Source: Sphingobacteriaceae bacterium
GTDB taxonomy: Bacteria > Bacteroidota > Bacteroidia > Sphingobacteriales > Sphingobacteriaceae
Reading direction: 5' to 3'
Assembly (NCBI GenBank): GCA_014380615.1
Contig: JACMJM010000011.1
Coordinates: 1-64,000, forward strand
Length of the DNA: 64,000 nucleotides
The notes under the pieces are model-generated. The model was not told the DNA's origin, did not search any database, and was given only the letters and a program-made list of their open reading frames with translations. The position numbers and the translations under genes were made by a program. Shown piece after piece: positions 18,573-29,062 of this stretch; the first letter of the stretch is position 1; every line of letters starts with the position of its first letter.

Positions 18573-19961
18573 TCATAAATGTATCACTTCGCCATACGCA
18601 TCAGCTGCTGCTTCCATTATAGCTTCACTCATGGTAGGATGGGGGTGTACCGTTTTAACAATGTCCATGCCGGTAGTTTCCAGCTTTCTTGCTACTACAA
18701 CTTCGGCAATCATTTCGGTAACATTGGCTCCGATTAGATGTGCACCAAGGAACTCGCCGTATTTGGCGTCAAAAATTACTTTTACAAATCCATCTTTTGT
18801 TCCTGCGGCACTTGCCTTACCCGAAGCTGAGAATGGAAACTTACCCACTTTGATTTCGTAGCCCGCTTCTTTCGCTGCTTTTTCGGTGTAACCTACTGAA
18901 GCGATTTCCGGAGAACAATAAGTACATCCCGGAATGTTATTATAGTTTAAAGGCTCAGGGTGATGACCTGCGATTTTCTCAACGCATATAATACCTTCTG
19001 CAGAAGCTACGTGAGCCAATGCCTGACCGCCTACTATATCGCCGATGGCATAAACTCCTTCTACATTTGTTTTATAGAATGGATCTACCACCACGCGTCC
19101 GCGGTCGGTTTTAACGCCCGTTTCTTCCAGTCCGATGTTCTCAATGTTTGGCGTAATACCAACTGCCGAAAGAACGATATCGGCCTCCAGAGTTTGTGTG
19201 CCAGATGCTGTTTTAACCTGGGCTTTACAACCATTTCCGGCAGTATCTACCGACTCAACGTTCGCATTGGTTAAAATATCAATACCCGCTTTTTTAAGGC
19301 TTCGTTCTAATTGCTTTGAGATTTCTTCATCTTCAACCGGAACAATGCGATCCATAAATTCCACCACAGTAACTTTGGTTCCTAAGGCATTATAGAAATA
19401 GGCGAATTCGATGCCAATTGCACCAGAACCAACTACAATCATGCTTTTAGGTTGCTCGGGTAAATTCATTGCCTGGCGGTAGCCGATTACTTTTTTACCG
19501 TCTTGTTTCAGATTTGGTAATTCTCTCGAACGGGCGCCTGTTGCCAGAATGGTATGTTTGGCAGTATATTCTTTTGCCGATCCGTCGGTCGCTTTCACTT
19601 CAACTTTGCCGCCTTTTTTAATTTTAGCGGTACCCATAATGACATCAATTTTATTTTTTTTCATTAAAAACTGAATGCCCTTGCTCATGCCGTCGGCAAC
19701 ACCTCTGCTGCGTTTTATTACCGCACCAAAATCAGCTTCACCTCCCTGAACCTTAATGCCATAATCTGAGGCATGATTAATATATTCAAAAACTTGTGCG
19801 CTCTTTAAAAGGGCTTTAGTTGGGATACATCCCCAGTTAAGGCAAATACCACCAAGAGATTCGCGTTCAATTATAGCGGTTTTTAAACCCAGTTGAGAAG
19901 CTCTGATAGCTGCTACATAACCCCCGGGACCACTTCCAATAACGATTAAGTCGTAATTCAT
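18573..19961 (-). CDS. lpdA: Dihydrolipoyl dehydrogenase (E3)
   Basis: A 462-residue flavoprotein that re-oxidises dihydrolipoamide of 2-oxoacid dehydrogenase complexes with NAD+. The FAD site VIGSGPGGYVAA is at 7-18, the redox disulfide GGICLNWGCIPTK has Cys 40 and Cys 45, and the NAD-binding GSGAIGIEFAY is near 180. FAD contact GVYAIGDI is near 310, and the C-terminal catalytic pair is in TVHPHPTMSE. The start is ATG at 19961 preceded by GGAAA; the longer reading begins on TTG. No E1/E2 genes are adjacent. Confidence 0.96.
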   Translation of the reverse strand: MNYDLIVIGSGPGGYVAAIRASQLGLKTAIIERESLGGICLNWGCIPTKALLKSAQVFEYINHASDYGIKVQGGEADFGAVIKRSRGVADGMSKGIQFLMKKNKIDVIMGTAKIKKGGKVEVKATDGSAKEYTAKHTILATGARSRELPNLKQDGKKVIGYRQAMNLPEQPKSMIVVGSGAIGIEFAYFYNALGTKVTVVEFMDRIVPVEDEEISKQLERSLKKAGIDILTNANVESVDTAGNGCKAQVKTASGTQTLEADIVLSAVGITPNIENIGLEETGVKTDRGRVVVDPFYKTNVEGVYAIGDIVGGQALAHVASAEGIICVEKIAGHHPEPLNYNNIPGCTYCSPEIASVGYTEKAAKEAGYEIKVGKFPFSASGKASAAGTKDGFVKVIFDAKYGEFLGAHLIGANVTEMIAEVVVARKLETTGMDIVKTVHPHPTMSEAIMEAAADAYGEVIHL

Positions 19962-20234
19962 AAGAATTTCCAATTTTTATTTTGACCGGGCCAAATCTAC
20001 GAATTGTGCAGGTTTTTTGGCGATAATTTGTAAGGATTGATTAATGAGTAAATAAAGTTTTCCACAATTACCCTGTATTTTGAATGAATATTAACAAAAA
20101 CGATACATTTCGATGAGATTAATTAAAAAATCGGTGTCTTGTTGTTAACTTAATATTAAATCCCTGATTTCCATTATACAATTCAACGAGCGATCTATAT
20201 CTTTATGACAAATTAGAGAAACTAAAACAATTTT

Positions 20235-23200
20235 ATGAGGAAGTATTTACTTATTACATTTCTTATGCTATTTACTGTCGCCGGGCTTAGGGCCCAGGTT
20301 ACAACGAGTAGTTTAAACGGTACGGTAAAAGACGAAAAGGGAGAACCCCTGATCGGGGCTACTATCCGGGCCACACATCAGCCAACAGGAACACGGTATG
20401 CTACCACTTCTAACGCAGACGGACGGTACACTGTCTCCAATATGCGTGCGGGAGGGCCCTATACCATTGAGGTTAGTTATATCGGCTTCGGTGCCCGTAC
20501 ATATGATAATATTACTCTAAAGCTGGCAGAACCATTTGTTCTTAATAGTATACTCGCTACAGCAGGTACCGAATTAAAAGAAATCTCGGTTGTGGCTTCA
20601 AATCCCAGATCTGTTTTAAGCGGCGACAGAACAGGAACTACTACAAATATCGGGACCGCGGAGATACAAAGGCTTCCAACTATTAGCCGTGGAATTAACG
20701 ATCTTACGCGCTTAACTCCACAAGCGAACGGTAATGCCATTGGCGGAGGAACTAACCGTCAGAATTTTATCACTATTGATGGTTCTGAGTTTAACAATAA
20801 CTTCGGAATCGGGGGGAATTTACCAGGCGGCTCCGCCCAGCCAATTTCACTCGACGCTCTTCAGGAACTTTCTGTAAACGTAACGCCTTACGACGTGCGT
20901 CAGAGCGGTTTTATAGGAAGTTCTATTAACGCGGTAACCCGGTCTGGAACGAATGAATTTTCTGGTTCGGCTTACACTTATTTCAGAGGAGAAGGTCAGC
21001 AGGGTGCTAATGTTGGCCCGACAACGCTGGTAAAGCAAAATCTTGAGTATAAGCAGTATGGCTTCCGTTTTGGAGGACCGATTATAAAAAACAAGCTATT
21101 TTTCTTCTTCAATGCGGAAACAGAGAAGACACTTTCGCCGGGCCAAACCAGGGTGGCCGCTACACCGGAGGCACCTTTCGGTTCTTCGCCTACAATTACA
21201 AGGCCCACGGTTACTGAGTTGGAAACCCTTGCGAGCTTTTTGAAGAACACTTACGGATATGAGGCCGGGCCTTATCAGGGATATGACAATGAAAGTCAAA
21301 GTACGAAGTTCCTGGCTCGTTTAGACTGGAACATTAATCAGAATCATAGGTTTAATATTCGTTATAATCAGGTTGAAGGCGGCGATCCTGTAGCGATGAG
21401 TGGATTATCGCGAAGCCCTTTTCAGGGATATACTTCGGGTAACGGACGTGACGGTGTTAACGCTTTACCCTTTAATAACGCTAATTACGTTCAAAACGGT
21501 AATTTCTATTCCCTGTCTTCCGAATTAAACTCAACTTTCGGAAAATTTAGTAATGTACTCCGCGGAACTTACAGTAAGCAGGACGATTCTCGCGAAGGCA
21601 ACGGATCTGAATTTCCCTTTGTTGATATTCTTAAAGACGGCACGCCTCTTACATCCTTTGGTACCGAGCTTTTTACTAAAGGAAACGTGCGCCTGGTAAA
21701 CATGTATACCTTCCTTGATTATGTAAGTTTTCCGGCAGGAAAGCATGAAATTACCGCTGGTGTACAAGCCGACTTTAGTAAAACCGAGAACGGATTTCAA
21801 CGCTTCGGATCCAGCTATTATGCCTTTAATAGTATGGATGATTTTATTACAGGGGCAAAACCAGAGTTGTTCGGATTAACGTATTCGCTTTTGCCCGGAT
21901 TTAAGCAGGCTTTCCCGAGTTTTAACTTTAATCAGTACTCGGTTTTCGGGCAGGATGAGTTCGCTCTTAACGACAGGTTAAAACTAACCGGAGGTTTACG
22001 TTTGGATATTCCAACTTATCCTAAAGCAATCGGGGAACACCCTTTACTTGCCGCCTTGAGCTTTAACAATGGCGAGAAGCTAAGTACAAATAAATTGCCC
22101 GACACCAAATTGATGTTTTCTCCGCGATTCGGTTTCAATTGGAATGCGCTGAAAGACCGCACGCTACAAGTTCGGGGCGGAACCGGAATTTTTACAGGCC
22201 GGGTACCTTTTGTATATGTAGTGAGCCAGGCATCCGATGCCAACCTGTTGCAGTTTACCCAAACTTTCGACAGCCAGGTTAAAACTCCCGGAGCTTTTAA
22301 CCCGGATCCAAACGCCTACAGGCCTACAACCCAGCCTGCCGCCGGAACAGCGATCGGATCTACTTATACCTTATTCGCCAACGATTTCAAAATGCCTCAA
22401 ACCTGGAAAAGCAGCCTTGCGGTAGACGCTAAATTGCCTTTCGGTTTCGTGGGAACATTGGAAGGTATTTTTAACAACGATATCAATGTGGTTAACTTCA
22501 GAAACGCAAATTTGGTTAACCCGGTACCTTTGAATATTACTGGTTACCCGGACAACCGTTTGTTTTATCCGGTGGGAAATGATCGGTTCATTAATTTGAT
22601 TACAACGGGTTCTGCGGTATACGATCCGGCTCGGCTAACTTCTTCGGGAGGATTCGCACCAATTGTGGTAGAAAACGCAAAAAAAGGAAGCTATTACTGG
22701 TCGGTAACCGGGAAACTGGATAAACAATTCAGAAAGGGCTTATTTGCTTCTTTGGCTTACACAAAAAGTAATGCTCAAAGTTATTACGATGGGTCGGGCG
22801 ACCAGCCCGGCTCGGCATGGAGTGCCACATCTTTCCTTAATGGAGCCAATGCTCCGGAACTCGGCTATTCTAGTTATGTAACTCCAGACAGGGTGGTGGC
22901 AACATTATCTTACAGAAAAGAGTACTTTAAACATCTGGCTTCATCAGTTTCATTCTTTTACTCCGGTTCGCCGGGAAACCGTTTTTCGTACACCTACTCA
23001 TCTGATTTTAACCGCGACGGTGTGAATGCCGATTTAATTTATATTCCGAAAGACGCGAGTGAGATAAATTTTGTTCCCGTTACCGTTGGTTCGGGGGCCA
23101 ACGCGGTGGTTTACACGGCACAGCAGCAAAGTGAGATGTTTTTCCGATATATCGATCAGGATAAATACCTGAGTGCCCATAAAGGCGAATACGCTGAAAG

Positions 23201-23540
23201 GAACGGAGGTAAGCAGCCCTGGAGAAATCAGGTTGATTTTAAATTTATTCAAGACATATTCGTGAATACTGCGGGTAAAAGAAATACCCTTCAGTTTAGT
23301 CTGGATGTCATGAACTTAGGAAATCTCCTGAATAAAAACTGGGGCCTGCAGTTAACAAATAACCAGAGGAGTATATTGACTCCCCGAAACGTTAACGACC
23401 TTACTCCGGGCGGTGCAACCAAACCTACCTTCACCTTTAACGCCGACAGAGGTTTGTTACCCGCTACCACCTTTAGGAATCTGGAGACGATTCTATCCAC
23501 GTACTACATGCAATTCGGCTTAAGGTATATTTTTAACTAA
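20235..23540 (+). CDS. Oar-like TonB-dependent outer membrane receptor
   Basis: An 1101-residue outer membrane transporter with signal peptide (cleavage after LRAQ). It has a carboxypeptidase-regulatory-like beta-sandwich at about 25-110 (LNGTVKDEKGEPLIGATI), then the plug with DLTRLTPQANG and FITIDGSEFNNNFG. The long barrel ends in Phe-rich FGLRYIFN, suitable for BAM insertion. It resembles the Oar branch, and no SusD partner follows; instead a lipoprotein with DUF4394 repeats is 24 bp downstream. Function is energised uptake or adhesion; the ligand is unknown. It needs TonB, one copy of which is at 29063. Confidence 0.9.
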   Translation: MRKYLLITFLMLFTVAGLRAQVTTSSLNGTVKDEKGEPLIGATIRATHQPTGTRYATTSNADGRYTVSNMRAGGPYTIEVSYIGFGARTYDNITLKLAEPFVLNSILATAGTELKEISVVASNPRSVLSGDRTGTTTNIGTAEIQRLPTISRGINDLTRLTPQANGNAIGGGTNRQNFITIDGSEFNNNFGIGGNLPGGSAQPISLDALQELSVNVTPYDVRQSGFIGSSINAVTRSGTNEFSGSAYTYFRGEGQQGANVGPTTLVKQNLEYKQYGFRFGGPIIKNKLFFFFNAETEKTLSPGQTRVAATPEAPFGSSPTITRPTVTELETLASFLKNTYGYEAGPYQGYDNESQSTKFLARLDWNINQNHRFNIRYNQVEGGDPVAMSGLSRSPFQGYTSGNGRDGVNALPFNNANYVQNGNFYSLSSELNSTFGKFSNVLRGTYSKQDDSREGNGSEFPFVDILKDGTPLTSFGTELFTKGNVRLVNMYTFLDYVSFPAGKHEITAGVQADFSKTENGFQRFGSSYYAFNSMDDFITGAKPELFGLTYSLLPGFKQAFPSFNFNQYSVFGQDEFALNDRLKLTGGLRLDIPTYPKAIGEHPLLAALSFNNGEKLSTNKLPDTKLMFSPRFGFNWNALKDRTLQVRGGTGIFTGRVPFVYVVSQASDANLLQFTQTFDSQVKTPGAFNPDPNAYRPTTQPAAGTAIGSTYTLFANDFKMPQTWKSSLAVDAKLPFGFVGTLEGIFNNDINVVNFRNANLVNPVPLNITGYPDNRLFYPVGNDRFINLITTGSAVYDPARLTSSGGFAPIVVENAKKGSYYWSVTGKLDKQFRKGLFASLAYTKSNAQSYYDGSGDQPGSAWSATSFLNGANAPELGYSSYVTPDRVVATLSYRKEYFKHLASSVSFFYSGSPGNRFSYTYSSDFNRDGVNADLIYIPKDASEINFVPVTVGSGANAVVYTAQQQSEMFFRYIDQDKYLSAHKGEYAERNGGKQPWRNQVDFKFIQDIFVNTAGKRNTLQFSLDVMNLGNLLNKNWGLQLTNNQRSILTPRNVNDLTPGGATKPTFTFNADRGLLPATTFRNLETILSTYYMQFGLRYIFN

Positions 23541-23564
23541 CAGGGATCATTAAAGAATACGAAA

Positions 23565-25268
23565 ATGATAAAGAAATATAAAACGTTAAATATCCTGTTA
23601 GCAGGGATGGTACTTATGTCGGGATTGTTTCAGGCATGTAAAGACGATGATACACCGGTTTTAGAGAACACGGTTAAACCGGGAGTTAACTTTGTGGCCT
23701 TAACCAACACAACGAGCATTCACGGCGGAGGCCAGTTAGTGAGATACAATTCATCGAATACCAGTCAGTTAGTGGGTGCTGCTGTTGGTATTACAGGTTT
23801 AGCTACGGGTGAAAGCATTGTTGCCATTGATTACCGCCCGGCCACAGGTCAGCTTTACGGACTAAGTACAGCTAGTAAGCTTTATATATTAAATCCCGTA
23901 AATGGTGCTGCGCGTGCGGTAAGTACAACAGCATTTACTCCCGCGTTAACGGGTACTGTTGCTGCTTTTGATTTTAACCCAACTGTTGATCGCATTCGGG
24001 TGGTAACTACAACAGGACAAAACTTTAGATTGAATCCTGAAACCGGAACCGTAGTGGCTTCAGATGCGACAATTAATGGTGCTGATGGTGCTTTCATTAC
24101 CGGCGCAGCTTATTCCGAAAATTATAGTGGAGCAACTACTACGGTACTTTACGATCTGGATGTGGCCGCAAAGAAATTGTATAAACAAGATGCTAATGCG
24201 GGAACTCTAACGGAAGTGGGGTCATTACGGCTAACACCCATAGTGAGTACCAATATTACTTCTTTTTCTGGAGCTTATAACACAAATATCACTACAGCCA
24301 GAACAGTTGCGGCGGGTGGTTTTGATATAGCCTCGAATGGGGTAGCATTAGCAGTGTTTCAGAATAATGCACAACCAGCTATTCCAGTTGGGGGAATCAC
24401 TGCGTCGCCCGCTAATCCGGCAACCGCTGTGAGTGCTGTGGCGGGAATTTCAACGCTGTTTCAAGTCAATTTAGAAATCGGAAGGGCAACTGATTTAGGA
24501 GTGTTATTTCTCCCTGTGCCTTCTGGTGGTATAGCGGCAACCGCTATTGTTGGAATTGCGATAAATACAGATCCTGTAGCTTATGCCACAGATGAAGCGA
24601 ACAACCTGTTAACTTTTAACCCGAATAAACCAGGCACTCCGCTAAGCAAAGCAATAACCGGTTTGCAAGCTGCTGAAACTGTTCAGGGAATTGATTTCCG
24701 CCCGTCTACGGGAGTTTTATATGCCTTAGGAAGCACCAGTCGGATTTATACGATTAACATAGCTACAGGCGCTGCAACTGCGGTAAACGTACTGCCGTTT
24801 GTGCCGACTTTATCGGGTACTTCTTTTGGGTTCGATTTTAATCCTACCACCGCTGCCGATAATATCAAAATTGTAAGCAATACCGGGCAGAATCTAACGG
24901 TTAGTCCTGCCGGTGTAGCAACTTTAAACACCAGTATCGCAGCAACGGCTGAGATTACTGCGGCGGCTTTTTCGAGTAACGCGGTTCCAACCACTTCAAC
25001 TAAACTGTATGTAATTGATACAAAAATTGATAGTTTACTTGAGCAAAACCCTTCTTCGGGTGTTTTGACTAGAATAGGAAAGTTAGGTATCAATACCGCG
25101 GTATCAAACGGTTTTGATATTGGAGGGGTAAGCAGTACAGCTTATGCGGTATTTACTGTGGGTGCCGTAACTAAAGTTTACACTATAAGCTTAACAAATG
25201 GTTCGGTTACCGAGAAAGGGATCTTGCCGTCTAAAGTGAATGGCTTTACAGTAGGCTTGGGATTCTAA
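23565..25268 (+). CDS. Lipoprotein with two DUF4394 domains
   Basis: A 567-residue protein with lipobox MSGLFQACKDD near residue 25, so it is probably an outer membrane or surface lipoprotein. Two homologous halves, about 45-310 and 330-567, repeat the same order of motifs: GLATGESIVAIDYRPATGQLYGL versus TVQGIDFRPSTGVLYALG, FDFNPTVDRIRVVTTTGQN versus FDFNPTTAADNIKIVSNTGQN. That pattern is DUF4394, a beta-propeller-like domain of unknown function. It is co-transcribed with the Oar-like receptor, so it may be its surface partner. I split the quoted motifs only for comparison; no catalytic residue is evident. Confidence 0.85.
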   Translation: MIKKYKTLNILLAGMVLMSGLFQACKDDDTPVLENTVKPGVNFVALTNTTSIHGGGQLVRYNSSNTSQLVGAAVGITGLATGESIVAIDYRPATGQLYGLSTASKLYILNPVNGAARAVSTTAFTPALTGTVAAFDFNPTVDRIRVVTTTGQNFRLNPETGTVVASDATINGADGAFITGAAYSENYSGATTTVLYDLDVAAKKLYKQDANAGTLTEVGSLRLTPIVSTNITSFSGAYNTNITTARTVAAGGFDIASNGVALAVFQNNAQPAIPVGGITASPANPATAVSAVAGISTLFQVNLEIGRATDLGVLFLPVPSGGIAATAIVGIAINTDPVAYATDEANNLLTFNPNKPGTPLSKAITGLQAAETVQGIDFRPSTGVLYALGSTSRIYTINIATGAATAVNVLPFVPTLSGTSFGFDFNPTTAADNIKIVSNTGQNLTVSPAGVATLNTSIAATAEITAAAFSSNAVPTTSTKLYVIDTKIDSLLEQNPSSGVLTRIGKLGINTAVSNGFDIGGVSSTAYAVFTVGAVTKVYTISLTNGSVTEKGILPSKVNGFTVGLGF

Positions 25269-25280
25269 ATTAGAGCTTAA

Positions 25281-25313
25281 AAAGGGAGTCGTAATGTTAT
25301 GACTCCCTTTTTT
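25281..25313 (+). terminator. Terminator after the receptor/DUF4394 operon
   Basis: Ten-base arms AAAGGGAGTC / GACTCCCTTT around a 10-nt loop, then a T-run. The A-run on the other side may also serve purM on the minus strand. Confidence 0.9.
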
Positions 25314-25335
25314 ATTAACCCGATTGTAAAGCAAT

Positions 25336-26514
25336 TTAGGTATACACAAACTCTCCAAACTCAGATTTAACAGTTACTTGCTTGTTATCCGCGCTCTCTA
25401 CCCTTCCCACCACTTGCGCATCAATATTAAAGCTTTCTGCAATTGCGATAATATCCGCCGCAATTTCTTCAGGAACATAAATCTCCATCCGGTGGCCCAT
25501 ATTAAACACTTTATACATTTCTTCCCAACTGGTTCCAGATTGCTCCTGAATTAATTTGAATAGCGGAGGAATAGGGAACAGATTGTCTTTTATGATATGT
25601 AAGTTATCAATAAAGTGAAGTACTTTGGTTTGTGCCCCGCCACTGCAATGCACCATGCCGTTTATCTGTGAGCGGTATTTATCCAGTAGAGCTTTGATCA
25701 CAGGGGCATATGTGCGGGTAGGAGAGAGGACAAGCTTACCAGCGGTGATATGCTGCCCGTTTTCAATCTCAACGGCGTCTGTAAGTCGTTTATTTCCGGC
25801 AAATACTAGTTGATAAGGAACCGCAGGATCATAGCTTTCGGGATACTTCTCTGCTACATATTTATGAAATACATCGTGGCGTGCTGATGTAAGTCCGTTT
25901 GAACCCATGCCGCCGTTATATTCTTTTTCATAAGTTGTTTGTCCGTACGAGCTTAAACCAACAATTACGTCGCCGGGTTTAATTCTGTCATTAGAAATTA
26001 CTTCATCACGCTTCATACGGCAGGTTACGGTAGAATCTACAATAATGGTTCTAACCAGGTCGCCCACGTCGGCTGTTTCGCCCCCTGTTGAGTAGATCCC
26101 GATTCCAAGCTCGCGTAATTCCGCAAGAATTTCTTCTGTTCCATTAATGATTTCCGCAATCACTTCTCCGGGAATTAGGTTTTTATTTCTTCCGATGGTT
26201 GATGAAAGCAAAATGTTGTTGGTGGCCCCAACACATAATAAATCATCCAGATTCATTATAATAGCGTCCTGGGCGATGCCTTTCCATACAGAAATATCAC
26301 CGGTTTCTTTCCAGTAAATGTAAGCCAGTGAAGATTTTGTGCCTGCGCCATCAGCATGCATAATGTTGCACCACTCTGCATCGCCGCCTAATATATCAGG
26401 GATAATCTTACAAAATGCTTTTGGAAATAAGCCTTTATCAATATTCTTAATGGCGTTGTGTACGTCTTCTTTTCCGGCAGAAACGCCGCGTTGATTGTAT
26501 TTAAGATCTGACAT
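25336..26514 (-). CDS. purM: Phosphoribosylformylglycinamidine cyclo-ligase (AIR synthetase)
   Basis: A 392-residue PurM-superfamily protein. It converts formylglycinamidine ribonucleotide to aminoimidazole ribonucleotide with ATP in purine synthesis. The N-terminus (YNQRGVSAGKEDVHNAI) matches PurM proteins, and the ATP/metal motifs HADGAGTKSSLAY, QDAIIMNLDDLLCVGA, STGGETADVGDLVRTI and HCSGGAQTKV are visible. At 392 residues it is longer than the roughly 345-residue proteobacterial enzyme but normal for Bacteroidota. purL lies 5 kb away on the same strand but is not in the same operon. Confidence 0.93.
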   Translation of the reverse strand: MSDLKYNQRGVSAGKEDVHNAIKNIDKGLFPKAFCKIIPDILGGDAEWCNIMHADGAGTKSSLAYIYWKETGDISVWKGIAQDAIIMNLDDLLCVGATNNILLSSTIGRNKNLIPGEVIAEIINGTEEILAELRELGIGIYSTGGETADVGDLVRTIIVDSTVTCRMKRDEVISNDRIKPGDVIVGLSSYGQTTYEKEYNGGMGSNGLTSARHDVFHKYVAEKYPESYDPAVPYQLVFAGNKRLTDAVEIENGQHITAGKLVLSPTRTYAPVIKALLDKYRSQINGMVHCSGGAQTKVLHFIDNLHIIKDNLFPIPPLFKLIQEQSGTSWEEMYKVFNMGHRMEIYVPEEIAADIIAIAESFNIDAQVVGRVESADNKQVTVKSEFGEFVYT

Positions 26515-26532
26515 TGGGGCAAAAATAGAGTT

Positions 26533-26631
26533 GGCCTCACCTAAATCCTCTCCAAAGGAGAGGACTTAAGAACCGGCCTATTGAAATATTGTATTAGCCC
26601 CTTCTCCTTTGGAGAGGGCTGGGATGAGGCC
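26533..26631. repeat. Intergenic inverted-repeat (REP-like) element
   Basis: A 99-bp imperfect inverted repeat with outer ends GGCC and GGCC. Each arm contains its own palindromic core, CCTCTCCAAAGGAGAGG on the left and a CTCCTTTGGAG core on the right. It lies between glnN and purM, both on the minus strand, and may stabilise or end the glnN transcript. Confidence 0.65.
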
Positions 26632-26633
26632 TT

Positions 26634-28805
26634 TTATTTTATAAACAGCAACTCCCTGAACTTAGGCAAAGGCCACTTATTATCGGCAACAACCTGCTCC
26701 AATTTATCTACATGGTAGCGGATCTGCTCAAAATGCGATTTTACATTCTCATCATAAGCAATTGCTTTGTCGCGGGTGTTTTCAATAACGTTTGCTTTTT
26801 TGCGCTCATCCACCATCGCCCTTACATCGGCACCGATACTATTGATGTGTTCCGAGATTTTAGTGATAAATTCTAATTGTGCGGCGTATGATTCTTTTCC
26901 AAGACCTATTTCCTTTAGTCCTTTTACATTTTCAATCAAATCTGTTTGATAAGAGATCGCAGCCGGAATAATTACGTTATTCACCATTTCTCCCATTACA
27001 CGGGCTTCAATCTGAAGCTTTTTGTAATAATTCTCCAAAAGAATGTCGTGACGTGCGTGAGCTTCACGCTTGCTGTACACTCCCATGTCTTCAAAAAGCT
27101 TTTGGGTTTTATCAGACAATAAAGCGTCAAGTGCTTTCGGCGTGGTTTTAATATTCGATAAACCTCTTGCTTCAGCTTCTTTTGCCCACTCATCGCTGTA
27201 TCCGTTGCCTTCAAAGCGAATGGCTTTAGATTCTTTGATGTAGCGTTTTATAACAGTCATTAGAGCCACATCTTTTTTCTCGCCTTTCTTCAAAAGTTTA
27301 TCAACCTCTACCTTAAATTTGATTAATTGTTCGGCAACGATAGTGTTCAACACGGTCATCGGGTCTGCAGAATTCGCAGAGGATCCAACCGCACGTAATT
27401 CAAATTTATTACCGGTAAAAGCAAACGGAGAGGTACGGTTACGATCTGTATTATCTAAAAGGATTTGAGGTACTTTAGGAATATTGGTCCATAAAGCATT
27501 CTCTTGCTTCATTTTAGAGGTAACGCGAGACGACTCAATTTCATCCAATACCTGGCTTAATTGACTTCCAAGGAAAATCGAAATGATAGCCGGAGGTGCT
27601 TCGTTAGCACCTAAGCGGTGATCATTGTTTACAGAAGCAATTGAAGCTCTTAAAAGATCTGCATGCTCATACACCGCTCTGATGGTGTTCACAAAGAAGG
27701 TAAGGAACATCAGGTTGTTCTTTGGAGTCTTACCCGGAGATAGCAGGTTTTTGCCTGTATTTGTAATCAGCGACCAGTTATTATGTTTTCCAGATCCATT
27801 AATTCCTGCAAAAGGTTTCTCATGCAATAACACCTTAAAATTATGGCGACGGGCAACTTTGTCCATAATGTCCATCAATAATTGATTATGGTCAATGGCA
27901 AGGTTGATTTCCTCGTACAAAGGAGCGCACTCAAATTGTGATGGTGCTACCTCATTATGACGAGTTTTCAATGGTATCCCCAGTTTGATAGACTCCACTT
28001 CAAGATCCTGCATAAAGGCAAGAACTCTTTCAGGAATTGAACCGAAATAATGATCCTCCAACTGCTGGTTTTTTGCGGACATGTGTCCGAATAATGCTCT
28101 TCCTGTTAAGTATAAATCCGGACGGGCGTTAAATAATGCCAAATCAACCAGGAAATATTCCTGTTCAATCCCTAAAGAAGCATTTACTTTTTCAATGCCT
28201 TTATCGAAATATTGAGCAACACCAACCGCCGCTTTATCTAAAGCTGATAAAGCTTTTAATAGAGGAGCTTTGTAGTCTAAGGCTTCACCTGTATAAGCAA
28301 TGAAAACGGTAGGGATACAAAGTGTGCTGCCGATAATAAACGCTGGAGAAGATGGATCCCAAGCGGTGTAACCACGTGCTTCGAATGTGCTGCGAATACC
28401 ACCATTAGGGAAACTTGAAGCATCAGGTTCTTGTTGTGCCAGAGCGTCGCCAGAGAATTTTTCCATGGCCATACCTTCTCTTGTCGGCTCAAAGAATGAA
28501 TCATGTTTCTCGGCGGTCGAACCCGTCAAAGGCTGGAACCAGTGTGTGTAATGTGTTGCACCCAATCCGATCGCCCATGACTTCATCGCAGCGGCAACCT
28601 GTTCGGCCACTTCTCTTTCAATGGATGCGCCGTGGATAACTGAATCGTTTACGCTTTCAAGAGCTTCTTCTGATAAGAACTCTTTCATTTTTTTCTTGTC
28701 GAAAACATTACTGGCGTATATTTCTGATAACCGCGCAGGAAGTTTTACCTCTGGTATGGTACGTGTTAAAACTGCATTTAGCGCTTGAAAACGAAGACTT
28801 GACAT
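26634..28805 (-). CDS. glnN: Type III glutamine synthetase
   Basis: A 723-residue GSIII enzyme, the long form characteristic of Bacteroidota and cyanobacteria. It makes glutamine from glutamate, ammonia and ATP. The N-terminal GSIII-specific domain has FSEEALESV and THYTHWFQPLTG. The catalytic core has IEQEYFLVD, RHNEVAPSQFECAP, the ATP loop INGSGKHNNWS and DRNRTSPFAFTGNKFE. The C-terminal extension (about 560-723) is helical, as in the family. No PII or amt gene is nearby to indicate nitrogen control. Confidence 0.96.
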   Translation of the reverse strand: MSSLRFQALNAVLTRTIPEVKLPARLSEIYASNVFDKKKMKEFLSEEALESVNDSVIHGASIEREVAEQVAAAMKSWAIGLGATHYTHWFQPLTGSTAEKHDSFFEPTREGMAMEKFSGDALAQQEPDASSFPNGGIRSTFEARGYTAWDPSSPAFIIGSTLCIPTVFIAYTGEALDYKAPLLKALSALDKAAVGVAQYFDKGIEKVNASLGIEQEYFLVDLALFNARPDLYLTGRALFGHMSAKNQQLEDHYFGSIPERVLAFMQDLEVESIKLGIPLKTRHNEVAPSQFECAPLYEEINLAIDHNQLLMDIMDKVARRHNFKVLLHEKPFAGINGSGKHNNWSLITNTGKNLLSPGKTPKNNLMFLTFFVNTIRAVYEHADLLRASIASVNNDHRLGANEAPPAIISIFLGSQLSQVLDEIESSRVTSKMKQENALWTNIPKVPQILLDNTDRNRTSPFAFTGNKFELRAVGSSANSADPMTVLNTIVAEQLIKFKVEVDKLLKKGEKKDVALMTVIKRYIKESKAIRFEGNGYSDEWAKEAEARGLSNIKTTPKALDALLSDKTQKLFEDMGVYSKREAHARHDILLENYYKKLQIEARVMGEMVNNVIIPAAISYQTDLIENVKGLKEIGLGKESYAAQLEFITKISEHINSIGADVRAMVDERKKANVIENTRDKAIAYDENVKSHFEQIRYHVDKLEQVVADNKWPLPKFRELLFIK

Positions 28806-29062
28806 GAGATGAATTAGGATTTATGTTAAATGTTAAATAAAAAGTCCAGAATTGAGGCTCAAAGATTTGCAATTTATAGCATTTCACCAATTATTGTTCA
28901 TAAAATTTAGAAAAGTTGATAGAAAACTTTAACCGTGTCATTTTTCGTGCCCTAGTCTCAGCAGCGACTTAACAGAACGATTACACTATAAGATTTGAAA
29001 ATTATCTTCAGAGTTAATATGGAATCAGGGTCTGCCAGTCATCTATAAATAAAACCTTCGCC

